64,000 bases of DNA, taken from NCBI GenBank assembly GCA_002633005.1, contig NMRA01000158.1, positions 622,433 through 686,432 of the forward strand, written 5' to 3'. Source of the DNA: Phoronis australis. Its lineage: Eukaryota > Phoronida > Phoronidae. This document shows positions 1-12,200 of this stretch, piece by piece. The position numbers and the translations under genes are program-made. The notes beneath the pieces were generated by a model. The model had not been told where the DNA came from and did no database searches. It saw nothing but the letters and a program-made list of their open reading frames with translations. Numbering within the stretch: position 1 is the first letter of the stretch; the number at the start of each line of letters is the position of its first letter.

Positions 1-1590
1 TGTCACAAGTTAGAACAAATTTTGAAACTGCTATATTGAGGGCAACGTATTTTACAACAAGGTGCAAATCGAGAACGTATACCCTAAAAACGTTGGCATA
101 TTTTGTTGGAAGTTTTGCTCAATTGGAGTTTGTTTGAGATGAAGTGAGTGAATAAAAACAGACAATTTTCAAATTTATGAAGTTAAGTTCCATTACATCC
201 GGTTTCTTGGTGTTTTTAGATACTTGAACTGTCTTTGTGTGACAAAAAAAAAACACAAAACGCCAGACTCTTACCCAAATTGGTGAAAATACCATGCAGC
301 ATCCCACCTTAAACACGCTTTCTCATTGGTTCGAATGTTTTACAGCATGGTTATACCCCCCTTCTGTGATTTGGGGAATTACAATTTGGTGAATCTTGAA
401 ATCCCTGCAGGTTACCGTGGTGATTTCGAAGTTGTTGCAGTGATTCCGCAAATACGACTAGAGTTGCTTATCATAGTTATTGATCGTGCATTTTATTTTA
501 CATTGACATAGTGCTGGTCTGATGTAAAGAGAGTCTTTGTCGTGACTATAAACCAAAGTTCTTTATTACAAAACAAATATCATTTTCAGTTACATCCTTG
601 AATATTGAATTTTTTTTAATGTTTATTATGAATTAATCAGAACAATATATATGTATATGTATATATTTATTTCCACTTGAGAATGAAACAAGTTTGTTTC
701 GAAATATCATGTGTCTTTTAATCATGTCTCTTGGTCAGTTGCTTCATCAATATTCCGTTGAGTGTTGAATTTTATTCCAAACATATGAACGAAACAGAAT
801 AAAAACTGTCAATAATGAAAAGTGTTGTGTGTTTTATCAATTCTGCATATCAGAAAACTTGCTCCCGAAGTGCGTTGAAGTTGCTTTTTTCCTGAGGTAT
901 TGTTGTTCTTAGAACTATTCTCTGTTTCATTGTAGAGTGGTTCAAAACCCAGCAGTACATAACAGCAGGTCAAGGTCAAGGTCACTTGATGTCTATCAGA
1001 ACATTGGTTACTAGAGACTTGTGGGTAAAGTTAAACTTGCTGTCAAACAGCAACCTGTAGTCTGTTTCATGAAAGTGACTTTAAGGACTTAACATAGAAA
1101 TTTGATCTTGCTCTCCTGCTTCACAATTTCTGAAAAAGGTTTAGCCAAGTTGTTATGAGTGCATTACAGTCTAGAAATAATTTTTAGAAACTATCTCATT
1201 AAATAGCAGTTTTGTGTGTCTTCTGAGAGACTTTGAACTTTTGCTCAAGTGAAATTTGACTATTTTTCTGAAATTGTTATTTGGAGCATAAGACCAATTT
1301 TCTGACTTAAGTCCTAAGTCACTTTTCAGACCCCTGGGTTTCTTAAAATTACACCATGCCTATGTTGCCTGTGAAAGAAGTGTTTCGATACACCATTTCT
1401 TAATCTATCCTTACCAAATTTTAAATGTCCTGGCATTAAAAGAGTGCATAAGTTAGGTTTGTAGTTATATATTTTCTTGCAAGCAGATAAATACACTTAG
1501 ATTGCAACTGGAATAAGGTTGAGACTTGAATCGCATATTACAGATGGGTGTGCGGTAATGAGTCACTGGTTGCTGTAGTTACAGTGGTGC

Positions 1591-1716
1591 TAATTGAAAC
1601 TTTACCATGGACCGTCAAACCCTTACCACAGGGTATAACCCTTACCATGGTGATAATTGAAACTTTACCATGGGCCGTCAAACCCTTACCACAGGGTATA
1701 ACTCTTACTATCAGAG
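1591..1716. repeat. 63-bp tandem duplication
   Basis: Two copies of a unit beginning TAATTGAAACTTTACCATGG, with few differences. Each copy contains CCCTTACCACAGGGTATAAC. Confidence 0.9.
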
Positions 1717-3989
1717 TTCAAACCAAATCACTCTCCACAAAACTATCTTCAACACAAAAGCGTAATTGCCACCACATACAGGCACATTTCTCGTGAACTG
1801 CAGCGTTTTTGCACAAAAAATATATGTGGTGAGCTTTTGTGTATGGTAAGAGTTAGGTTTGGTGGTCATGCTCAGCGTACCACCCACCCTCCATTCTCCA
1901 AAATTTATTAAGTACGTATACTTGGCTTGGTGCTCGCTCCTAATTCATGTGATCGACACTGTTTTTAAAAATGCCAGTATCTTCATTTTGTCAATGCCCC
2001 TCTTGCAATAATCTTTGTCCTGAAAATTTACATGTTAATTCACTTGCTTTTAGGGAAATAAACTCTCGGTCCCAACAGCAACTTGCCATGTTCAGGCAGA
2101 AAAATACTCACTTTTTTCTGATGGAGATGTGTTTTTTTTGGCTCATGTGCACATTCTAATATTATCAGACTCGTGTGCAAAATAGTGAAGGCATTTGCTT
2201 GAGCGAATCTATAGTTGGGTTAACGCCCATCCTGACTTTCAAAAAGTGCCTGTGCTCTGTTTAACAGCTACTCCCATTTCTTAATTTCCCAATTTAGGGA
2301 TCCTTAGCACTAACCCATATGAGTATGGTAGTGCTCTGTGTCCTGTGGTAAGGGTCGGTTGTGTTATGGCTGTTGAAGTGACTATAAAGTTGGGGTTAGT
2401 ACTAATTGGATGACTGTTGTTGTGGTACATACTTTATATTAGCAAAAGGGAAGGAATGCACCGTGTGCTTTCTATTGTTTATTAGTGGGCTATTCAGGAT
2501 GATCCTTGTCTGGTTTACACTTGTTAAGTAAGGTCTTAATGGTTCGATTCTCATCCTTGTAAGGAATGTCATCAACCTGAGTACTTGAACTATGATGTAC
2601 GAGTTGCTGTATGCGGTATTCAAAAGACACCAATGCACGTCTGTACGGGATGTGACTTAAAGCATTTCATCTAATGATCACTAGACATTTGTACAGTATT
2701 TTACACTTTGCCTTCTTCAATATCCACGCTACGTGTGTTGACGTGCACAAATTGGCCCTTTCTGTGTTGTCTTTTGTCCCTGATTACGTCTGATCTCTCA
2801 GTTCTGTTTTGGTTTTGAGGTTATGTTTCACGAAACCTTAAAATAGGTGACATTTTGTAGAGTTGTGTTCACAAGTTGATTTTTATATCTATATGTTTAT
2901 AATGTTGTGTGCCTGAACTTTGAAGTGCAATAGACGTAAATATCTCTGGTCTTGGATGTAAAACTTATAGTGGGCATAAACCCGCATTGTGCCATAGAAG
3001 CAAACTTTGGATTTAGGCCACTTATTGCAATTGTTCTCAACTTGTTCTTTACTCAGATGAGAAGTAATGTCTGATTTTGCAAAGAACTGACAGTTTGTTA
3101 TTCTTTGAGACCATGCTCGGCCACATAAAACGACACGTAGTGACTAGCCAACTTGTAGAATCTAGTCTCAAGAAATGAACTGTCCACCTCTAATTTGATT
3201 TAGGAGCAATTTGAGACCTCTTTTATTGTGGTAAGTGGTGTACATGAGAATTTGATGTGATTGATGGTGGTTTTACTCCTGCTCAAGTCGGTGATGTGCG
3301 TGTGTCTGCATGCTTACACATGTGTGTGTTCCTTTAATAGACATTTAGAGCTGCATTTTGTCTTAAGGCGTCGCTTGGAAGACTTTCTGTATTTTTAAAA
3401 AAGCATTTCAGTATTAGTGTCAGGGATATAACTGAGTCTATGTTATCACAAAAAAGAAGTGAATTATAACACAGGCCTAATTGTAGTTGTCCGGGGTTTT
3501 CACAGATTTCATTGCTGTTTGTTTCTAAATTCATAGGATATTATTTTGTGTATTCTGTGTTGAAAAGGAGGTCCTTAACGAGCTATGTGAGAGCTTCCAA
3601 CTGAACTGTGCCAGACGATTAGTATTACGTGTATTTACGTCCAATTTGTGCCGAATAGGTAGTGTTTTTTAAAAAGTTATTATAGCTCAAATGCTTTGCA
3701 TGTGTGCAAATGCATCCTTACAGTACTTAACATGCACACGCTTACTTCAAATGCACAAGCTTACTTCAAATGCACATGCTATTTATGAAACACCCATACT
3801 TTCACTTTCTTTCATTTTAATTTTAAGTCGTTATAAATTTGTGTCAAACACAACTTTTTTCATTGAGATTTCAATTCGCTTTTCCTTAAATTGCTTACAG
3901 TAATACCCTTGGGACTGTCGTCATATTGTTTTAGCAGCAATAGTCTGATATGCCCGTATTTTGAGAATCAGTCAATGACTGTTGTTCTG

Positions 3990-4600
3990 TGGAGAAAATT
4001 GGTTCTCAAAATGTGGGCACCTTATATCACACTATTACCGCTTCCGCAGCTGAAACTAACCTTGAAATATCTCCAAATTTGGCTTACTTCAGAACATGTC
4101 TTAGGAATAGCTGTTCAAATTCATTTTTAACTCTCCAAAATGGTGTCAGGATTCTTTTCGTTCCACTTTTGCATGAGGAGATATCAAAAATGTGACGCAA
4201 TTTTTATGGGAAAGCTTATTAGTGCTCGTTTCATGAACGCAAAATGATCATTTAGAAAACGAACAGTGTTTTCAAGATTTCATTTTGGACATTTGGACCA
4301 AATTCAATTTGGTCATTTTGTTGATGTAACTGTTTTGCTAGGAATGTTCATATGGCTTTATTCTTTTGCAATTTTTAATAGTAACAATTTTACCAAAGAC
4401 ATCGTCACACGACTCAATGATTGCAGGTTAGTATAAAGCGAATTCCTGCACGCTTTCTACTTTCAAAAATGAATAACTTTTTCCAAGTTAAAATCTCCTT
4501 TTCTATATATTTGGATGAATACATGGACTTGTCAATGAGGTTTTACATAACCCTTAGAGTTTCGTGTTGGCGCATACTCCTCAATTCTGTTTTACGTGGA
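3990..4600 (+). repeat. Dispersed T/A-rich repeat, copy 1
   Basis: Contains TCCAAATTTGG..ACTTCAGAACAT, GCACGCTTTCTAC and ATGGACTTGTCAATGAGGTT, found in the same order in the copy at 9570-10090. More diverged than the others. Confidence 0.5.
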
Positions 4601-5205
4601 GGCAAGTTGGCTTGAGTAAGCATCTACGAGATAGAGGGAATAAACTTTGCTTTTACTCATTATTGGAGTGCTAGTGTGTGCACACTACGCTGTGTGTTGT
4701 AGTTGTTACTCCAAGGTAACTTAAGAAAAAGTACTTTTGTTTAGTGGTGAGTATGTGTGTTGATTAATCAACATAAACTGCTCTTCAATATGGCATTAAA
4801 CTTGGGGACAAATTAGGAACATGCTATTGTTTTACTATGGTAAATACTATACGGTTATTAGTAGACAGCTTCTGTGTACACAAATGTAGCAGGTTGGACA
4901 TATTTAAGGGGAAACAAATATGGTGAAATGAAGTAAGGACCATTGTTGTTGTCTTCTACAGTGGTTCTTACAAGGGGACCCGTGGATCTTTTGAGCCTCC
5001 TGGATGTGGCAGTATGTTGCGGGTTGTATTGTGGTTCTACTTGCATTGTCGTAATGGAGTTATGAGTAATTGAAGTCTATCCCTGTACAGGAATAATACA
5101 GCAGCTAATTGCCTTCATTACTCATACCAATTCTGACAGTAATTGTATGTAATTCATGTAACTTGTGGGCTTGGTTATCTGTTGTTACGGTTGCATATTT
5201 TATGA

Positions 5206-5211
5206 AATAAA
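5206..5211 (+). terminator. Poly(A) signal AATAAA for a plus-strand gene ending here
   Basis: AATAAA followed within 30 bases by a purine/T-rich stretch, at the right edge of the T/G-rich segment. It faces the minus-strand signal at 5238-5243. The gene it would serve lies mostly outside the window. Confidence 0.45.
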
Positions 5212-5237
5212 AACGTTGAAATGAAACAGAATGCAAG

Positions 5238-5243
5238 TTTATT
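5238..5243 (-). terminator. Poly(A) signal AATAAA for Smaug
   Basis: TTTATT on the plus strand. Its position coincides with the switch from T/G-rich to A/C-rich sequence, which suggests the end of the minus-strand transcript. Confidence 0.5.
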
Positions 5244-8200
5244 ATACAAGCTCATCAACTCAAATTACAAGGTCAACTTGTCCCTTTACGGTATGGAAGT
5301 TTGTTCCAAATAGCCGGTGCACATCACCAGTCAACGACAACATAATACAATGAGAAACCTCTCGTTTGATAACAAAAGAACAGATACCAGATGCCATGCC
5401 TTACACAGTAAGGCCATTACAAAAATAACAGCTGGATAGCATCCACAGCTTTGACAGGTGAAAACACATACAGTAGGGGATTATCTGCTACAATTTATAA
5501 TTCAAAGCTTAGGTCTAACAGTATCAGTGGGGTATGGGCTGACCAAGAAGAATGAAAGGAGGAAATCCTCAAGAAAAGACCACGCAGTTTCTGCGAACAT
5601 AAGTCTTAATCTGCGTTCTCCGTGACACGTCAGTGACAGAACTACAGTAAAACTTGCTTCAGTAGGGCTGAAAGATTTTATACGGGGAGGGCAAAATATC
5701 TGAATGGCCTAATGCACAAATTATAAGAACTGCACTGCAGAACTTCCACAAGTAAAATGAATATTAGGTATGTGCACATTTCCTGCAAAAAACTTTTACT
5801 GTGGTTGAATAATTCCCCACTGCAACTTTACATTTACATAAAGCCTGTCTATCGCAGAACGATAGTACTGGCTTGTTACACAATGTCTGCCACAACTGCC
5901 CTGACACCTGCATGCAAGTTAACAAACTAGGCCATTGGGTAGCAAAAGGTCAAATGGCTATCTCGGTTCAAATATTCAGCTAAAATGAATTGCAGGCATT
6001 CTTGTCCTGTTAAAATCACACGGATAGCACCACAATCCAGCACAATCACTCTGCAGTCCAACAACTACTACACAAGTTGAACTATTATAAAAAACTACAA
6101 CTTTCATTATGAGCTCCAGGACTGCAAGCAAGCAAAGGTTGATAGTAATTTCACAATACCCATCACAACAATTTACCAGATGTCTTGAATGAAATAAGAT
6201 CATGGTAAATAATCTTCAGTAAGGGCAGTATAAAGGCAAATTTCAATTGTTTAATTTCTAGACAATTAACTAAAGGAAATATTACTGCATTGCTAAAGTC
6301 GTTTGCATAACATGGCTGGCATTGAATTTAGTAAAATCTTACTAAATTAGAATACACCATGGCAGGCAAGTGAAATTTAATTTTTTCATGACAGTAGCAC
6401 AAAACACAAGCTTTTAAGCTTTAAAAAGCCTAGCTTCAGAATTTTGTTATTTTAGATGTATTTGGCTAATCAGACAGTGCTAGCAAAGCCTTAGTAAAAT
6501 AAGAAAATGCAATGGACTTCAATCATGCAAATGTAAGCTCATCAAATGATAGGTGAAGCTGCCTTGTCGTGCCATATTGCGTCACTGCAAGATCCCAGCA
6601 CAAACCATAAACGACCAATAACAGTTGTATCGAATAGGGGTCTGAATAGAACACCATTGCGTGCGGGTGTTATTCACAGCTGTTTGAAATAAAAGGTGAT
6701 TCACGGGGTGACGTAGACAAAAGCAAGCCAATACGCCTAACAGTTCGTTACATTCAGCAATTAATGGCACTAGTGGGATCAGAGCGATGCTCTTAACATA
6801 CCGTAGGAACCAAATTTACAGGTGTTACCGATGAAGATAGGCTTTAATCTGCCTTAATTTGCATACCATGACTACCAGCAGACAATTTTGACTGAGGGCA
6901 TTAACAACAACATCAGAGCATTCGCTAGAAATTTTTCAGTTAAGTGCTCAAAGCAACAAACGATAGGGGGCGACACCTGCCTGCACGCTTTGACAAAATT
7001 GGAAAGTCTACTATGGCCAATATCTTTTGTACCAAATTGAAAATGTTACCATAGACCATTTTTCAGCCGCAGACATAATTGAACTGTTTGCAGATACATG
7101 ACAGGAAAAAAATGGAAAGCCACTCTATAACTTTCGCATTTAAAGTGACATTATCTTTTACCGAGTAAGTAATTTTCTCAGATCAACCTGGTCGCGTCAT
7201 TGAGCCTGCAATCCCCACAGTCGCAGTCTGACACTGCTGGTGTAACTAAATTCCATTCGAGAACTGGTAGAGTAATTTAAGCGTACGTAACTGGCCTTGA
7301 TCCCAGCGATCGTCTGCCAGATAATGGCGAGAAATGGCAATTCAAAAGAACACAACAAAAATAACGGATTTTGCTGTTTTATGTTTCTGCTCAGAGGTTA
7401 CGAGAGATGTTGCCTTAAAGCCCTGGTCAAAGCTAACTTCAAGAAGTCTCTTCCATCCACCAATAATCTCAAAAATGCTTTTCTTGGCCACAAACCTGAT
7501 AGTCCCCCTTGAAATAAACTAGTAAAGGAAAATGACCGTCACCTAATGCGAAAAATTCGAATTCAAAAACTTAAGGGTTCAGGGTCAAATCTCTACGTTC
7601 AAAATCGTAGTTTTGACATTTTCCATTCTACTTTAATATAAACTCAAGATAAATGTCTACACTATGGTTTACATGGACTAATTCATTTTGCACTTGATGA
7701 CCCCCACAATTACGGTTCACATGGACAACTAATTCATTTTGCACTTGATGACCCCACCATTAAAGCTTTAAGTTTGAGTTAACTCAAACTTCTGAGTTTT
7801 AGCTCGGAATCTTTAGTTTTTAACCACCTGAAGCTCGAATACGGGGGTCATCAAGTTCAAACTTGGACTAGAAACTCCTCTGCAGAAACCGTAACGCACT
7901 AAAGCGTAGAATAACAGATACTTTTCATGAGTTCGTACAAAAGAAGGATGGAAAAGGTCAAAAATAAGTTCAAGCACAAAAATTAGACCCCTGACCTGGA
8001 AAAACCTCTTGGTGGAGTACAAGTACAAAAGAAATTACTGGCTCAAAGAATGATATTTTAAAATAATGATGGTTTCAAAAATTTAACCCCATGTTACAAC
8101 ACCAATATGGCTATTGTCGAACACATTGTATTGCGGAATAAGCTAGTTCACAAATCAATTCATATTCAAGTAACGTACCATAGTCGTCTGACTTCATGCC

Positions 8201-9217
8201 CATATTCGGTTTAATGTCCACAGCTAATTTGTGCATTTGGGACTTTTCACTTAAACTTTGTTAATTCAAAGTGCAGTAATATGCTGACTTACATGTCGCA
8301 AAACAAGTGTCAAAGACGACCTTTTAAAAATATTCACCAACAAAAATGGACAATTTATTGTCTAAGTTACAAATAATCTACTAATATGCCTCCACGGTTC
8401 TGATAAATGGTCATCCACAGCTTCTCAAAAAAATTAGCTTTGTATGCCCTTGTGTTCTTCATGCCCACTTGACTTGAGTTTCTAAATTAAAATGGCCAGG
8501 GCATTAACTCGGACGATTACGGCAAATTTTCCAGAGCTAGTATCAACAGCACAACTGGCCGACTATTGCAACAAGCCAAGAGAGAAGTAGACAACAGACA
8601 TTACCAATACACATACTTAACACATGAACACTTGACATCACCAACGGGACATGTTTCTCCCAGAGAAACAATATTTATCTCAGATCCAGGGTTTCACCAG
8701 AGCCTGTGACCAGCAAACGTTACTAGACTCGAAAGTTGACTAATCGCATTCCGCGCTTCCAGTAAGTTTTGCAATTTCACACGATGTGATTCGTCGATTT
8801 TCGTGACGAGTCTCAAGTAAAGTTTGGCGGACGCGGGCCCAGATCTACTGCTTATATAATACTGATTAAACAAAACTGACAACAATTTAGAACATTACAC
8901 CGTTACAACACTGGTGGATAGTTGCTCCTCCAACATTCTGTTATTTGGCCGTTACACACCACAATACTCTCAAGCTGATACTCTTCACAATAGTAACAAA
9001 ATCGTCACTTTCGGTCAAGGAGCAACTATGATCTTGCATTGAAAGCTATACAATCATGAAACAAAGTTTTCTTTGATTTATTATGCAAACACAAACACCA
9101 CAGAGACCAATAACATAAACAAATCAAGGTAAAATATGTACCAATCACTAGACGTGACTTAGCGATCAACGCTTTTTACACAGTACTTCCTCTCTCTTCA
9201 ACTTTCCGTATTTTTCA
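5244..9217 (-). other. Probable Smaug 3' UTR, about 4 kb
   Basis: No coding similarity on either strand. The plus strand is A/C-rich here, matching minus-strand transcription, and a minus-strand AATAAA lies at the far end. It holds an imperfect two-copy tandem repeat of about 45 bp (7666-7708 and 7714-7757, around the shared ATTCATTTTGCACTTGATGA). One or more introns in this interval cannot be excluded. Confidence 0.5.
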
Positions 9218-9246
9218 TCAGAACGATGGACCTTTGTCAGGTGAAT
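9218..9246 (-). CDS. SAMD4: Smaug last coding exon and stop (candidate)
   Basis: A branch-like CTAAT and acceptor TTGTAG|AT at 9246 open a reading frame that takes the phase-1 base from exon 11, adds DSPDKGPSF and stops with TGA at 9218-9220. Family members end a few residues after the same motif, with a short tail of similar length. The total then becomes 694 residues. Few residues are available for comparison, so another acceptor further downstream is possible. Confidence 0.5.
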
Positions 9247-12200
9247 CTACAATTAGAAATCGCAGAGCTTGTTTGAAAGACATGCTGATTGGATGAATTG
9301 TAAAACAGTTTACCTCGGACATGCGTAAGTCAATTTGACACCTAACTCAGATAAAGTTCCATTCAGTTATTCTACTTTGCTAAGATCGTAGTGAATGCCC
9401 ACAATGTCACAATATGTGGCTAAAATTTGCAGCAAAAAACATTAAAACTGGCAACGCATTGATTTGCAACTTGTCTTTAATGAAAATTGTGCTCCAAATT
9501 AGTGAATACTGTAAATTTTCCCCCACTTTGTAACCAGGAAAAGCTTCAGCTAAACACAAGGCAATTCTAAAATTGCACACCCATTTTTAAGAGCATGTAG
9601 GACACTAGAAAAAAATGTCCAAATTTGGATAATTTCAGAACATCATTTCTCAGATACAGCTGATCACGTTCATATGAAACTTTCAGATACCGTGATTTAT
9701 CCACAATTCTCCACAAAGCTGTAAGGAATTGATTTTTTCTTGGAACTTTAGTTATTCTTATGAAAAAATCAAAATTTACATAAAACAAAAACTGCAAAAA
9801 TGTTTTTTGAGATCCATCTTGAACATTTATATCAAATGAAATCTGATCACGTTGCTATTGACAATGCTGTTTTGCTGTCAATGTACCTTTCTTTTTTCAA
9901 ACATTTAAATAAAAGCATGGTCATGTGACCCAGTCAATGGCAAGTTTGTAAAAAGTCAAAAATCAAATTCTGCGCACTTTCTACCTTCAGAAAATACATC
10001 CCTTTACTGAGTTGTAGTAGATACTAAAGTGACTAAATATGCAGACTTGTCAATGAAATCCTGCATAACCTTACAACTGCATCCATTAACTCGTTAGCTA
10101 AGGTAACATTCAAGACTTATCACTCATTATTTACACAAAATGACCCCAGTCAGTATTCCATTTGGACTAGTAATCGACTTGACTCACCCATGCTGTCCAA
10201 GGCTGCCTCTGTCATACTCAAGCACAGTGAGTCCAGCCGTGCGTTGATTTCGGGCTCTGTAGCACTCAAGTCGGACGCTAAATGAAAGCCAACTAAATAA
10301 AGTGATTATCACAAATTCTCATCATCTCTAACACTAAAACCATTCAAACAGTAAGGCACTTTATCCTGAAATCGACACATACTCAAATCTCCCAAAAAAG
10401 AACAACTATATTCACATAGATCCAAAACTGAATTTAAAAAATATTGATTGAAAAAGTTTCATAGTTGTTATTTAAACTGACCAATGTCAGGTAAACGTAA
10501 TATTGACATTACCTGGTCGGTTTGTTAAAGAGAAACCGTGAGAACTTGATTTGTTAGGAGCCGAGTGGGTCCTCTGAACAGGTGACTTAAGCTAGAAAGC
10601 AAGTAAATGGTAGTGAGACAATTATATATATATATATACACACATCCCAATGTGCTCTGTGGTAATGGTAGAAGCAATTTACAGTACACACTCAAAAATA
10701 ATGGAGCGAAATTCCACTTCCTTGCCATGACAAGTAATGACCAATCATATCTCATCATTTCTGTAAAACCTGGTGTATAGGGCCGTGCAATTTGCTTATA
10801 TTCAGGAATGAACAAAAGCATGAACTCAAATATGAAATTCACTGTTGCTGTGTTGTGTTTTTGTTGGAGTTAATTTTTTCTCTTATTTATTCAGCGTATT
10901 CATGGAATAGATTTAGCTAGCCAGTATTTTACAACCTTTGAAGGTACTTAACTTTTTTAATGGCTGAACAGAATAAAAAACGAGAAAAATGGTGACTGGC
11001 CATGTATCTGAAGATTGAAATAGCATGGACATATATTCAAACATAAGCCCATGGCCATTGGACATTTAAATGTTTCCAAACATGGATTGCTTTGCCAGTA
11101 CTGCCAAGGCCTCATCCACCAGACTTTACGATACAATTACCCGGACTGTGAATTCTGCTTGCGCTCAGCTATTAGTAGGGTGGGAATTTCTGGTTGTTTG
11201 GTCCGGATTATTCTCGGTGTGAAGAGAAGTAAGATATTCTCTTAAACTTTCAAAGCATGATGACAATGACTTGCAATGATAGCCACGGCAACAATCAACC
11301 TTTCTGTACATACTGTAGGCCAGTGCATGGACCACATAACGTTATTTTGTAACTGGATATAAGATCAAACAAGAGCAATGCGGAGCGTTGAAATGCGCCC
11401 ACGAATGCATTGCAAATGGTGTGCTTTTAGGGTTATTTATTTGTATCATAAAAATTGCCACTAGGGGGCACACCGGTAGTCGGATCCGACTGAAAGTCGT
11501 TGTTGTCCGTTGCTAACATCATATAAATATACTTACTAAATTTCGTAAAGATCCTGCGAACGGTTTAGGAGATACAGCCATAGGCGCAAAAAAAACAAAC
11601 TCCCACTAGGAGGCGCCACAGTAAACAAAATCGTCGGAAAATCATCGTCAACCATCCTCTTCATAGTAAGCACATACATGCCAATTTTCACAATCATCCT
11701 TTGAGCGGTTTGGTTGATAGAGGGGTGGACACAAAAAACTGACTCGAAAACAACAAAAATGACCACTAGGTGGCGCAAACTAGGTTGACTCCATCCGAAA
11801 ACGAGAGGATAGTGTCATCTCACTAATAGGTGCCCACATATTAAATTTCATGAAAATCCGTTAAGGACTTTTAAAGATACAAAGATAGCATCATCTCTCT
11901 AATAGGTGCCTACATACCAAATTTCATGAAAATCCGTTAAGGACTTTTGAAGATACAAAGGTAAGCGTAAAAAACTAAAATTGCCACTAGGGGGCACACT
12001 GGTAGTCGGATCTGTACAAAATTTCGCTCATGCTGTCCCATTAATGCATGGAACATATGTACCAAATTTCATGAATTCATGTCAAAGGGTTTTGGAGATA
12101 GAGCAGCGGACGCCGGACACCGGACGGACGGAGATGACGACATAATGCGTCCACATATAAATATGTGGGCGCATAAAAAATAGACCAGAACCAACCATAC

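Larger units (their letters stand above)
1..5205 (+). other. Non-coding stretch, probable 3' UTR or last intron of a plus-strand gene
   Basis: No ORF here resembles a known protein. The plus strand is T/G-rich throughout (for example 18 A, 7 C, 12 G, 23 T in 2821-2880), the bias expected for the sense strand of a transcribed region. There are further AATAAA hexamers such as the one near 797. Contents: a 63-bp tandem duplication at 1591-1716, short AAATGCACAAGCTTACTTC-type repeats at 3730-3780, and a dispersed repeat at about 3990-4600. Confidence 0.4.
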
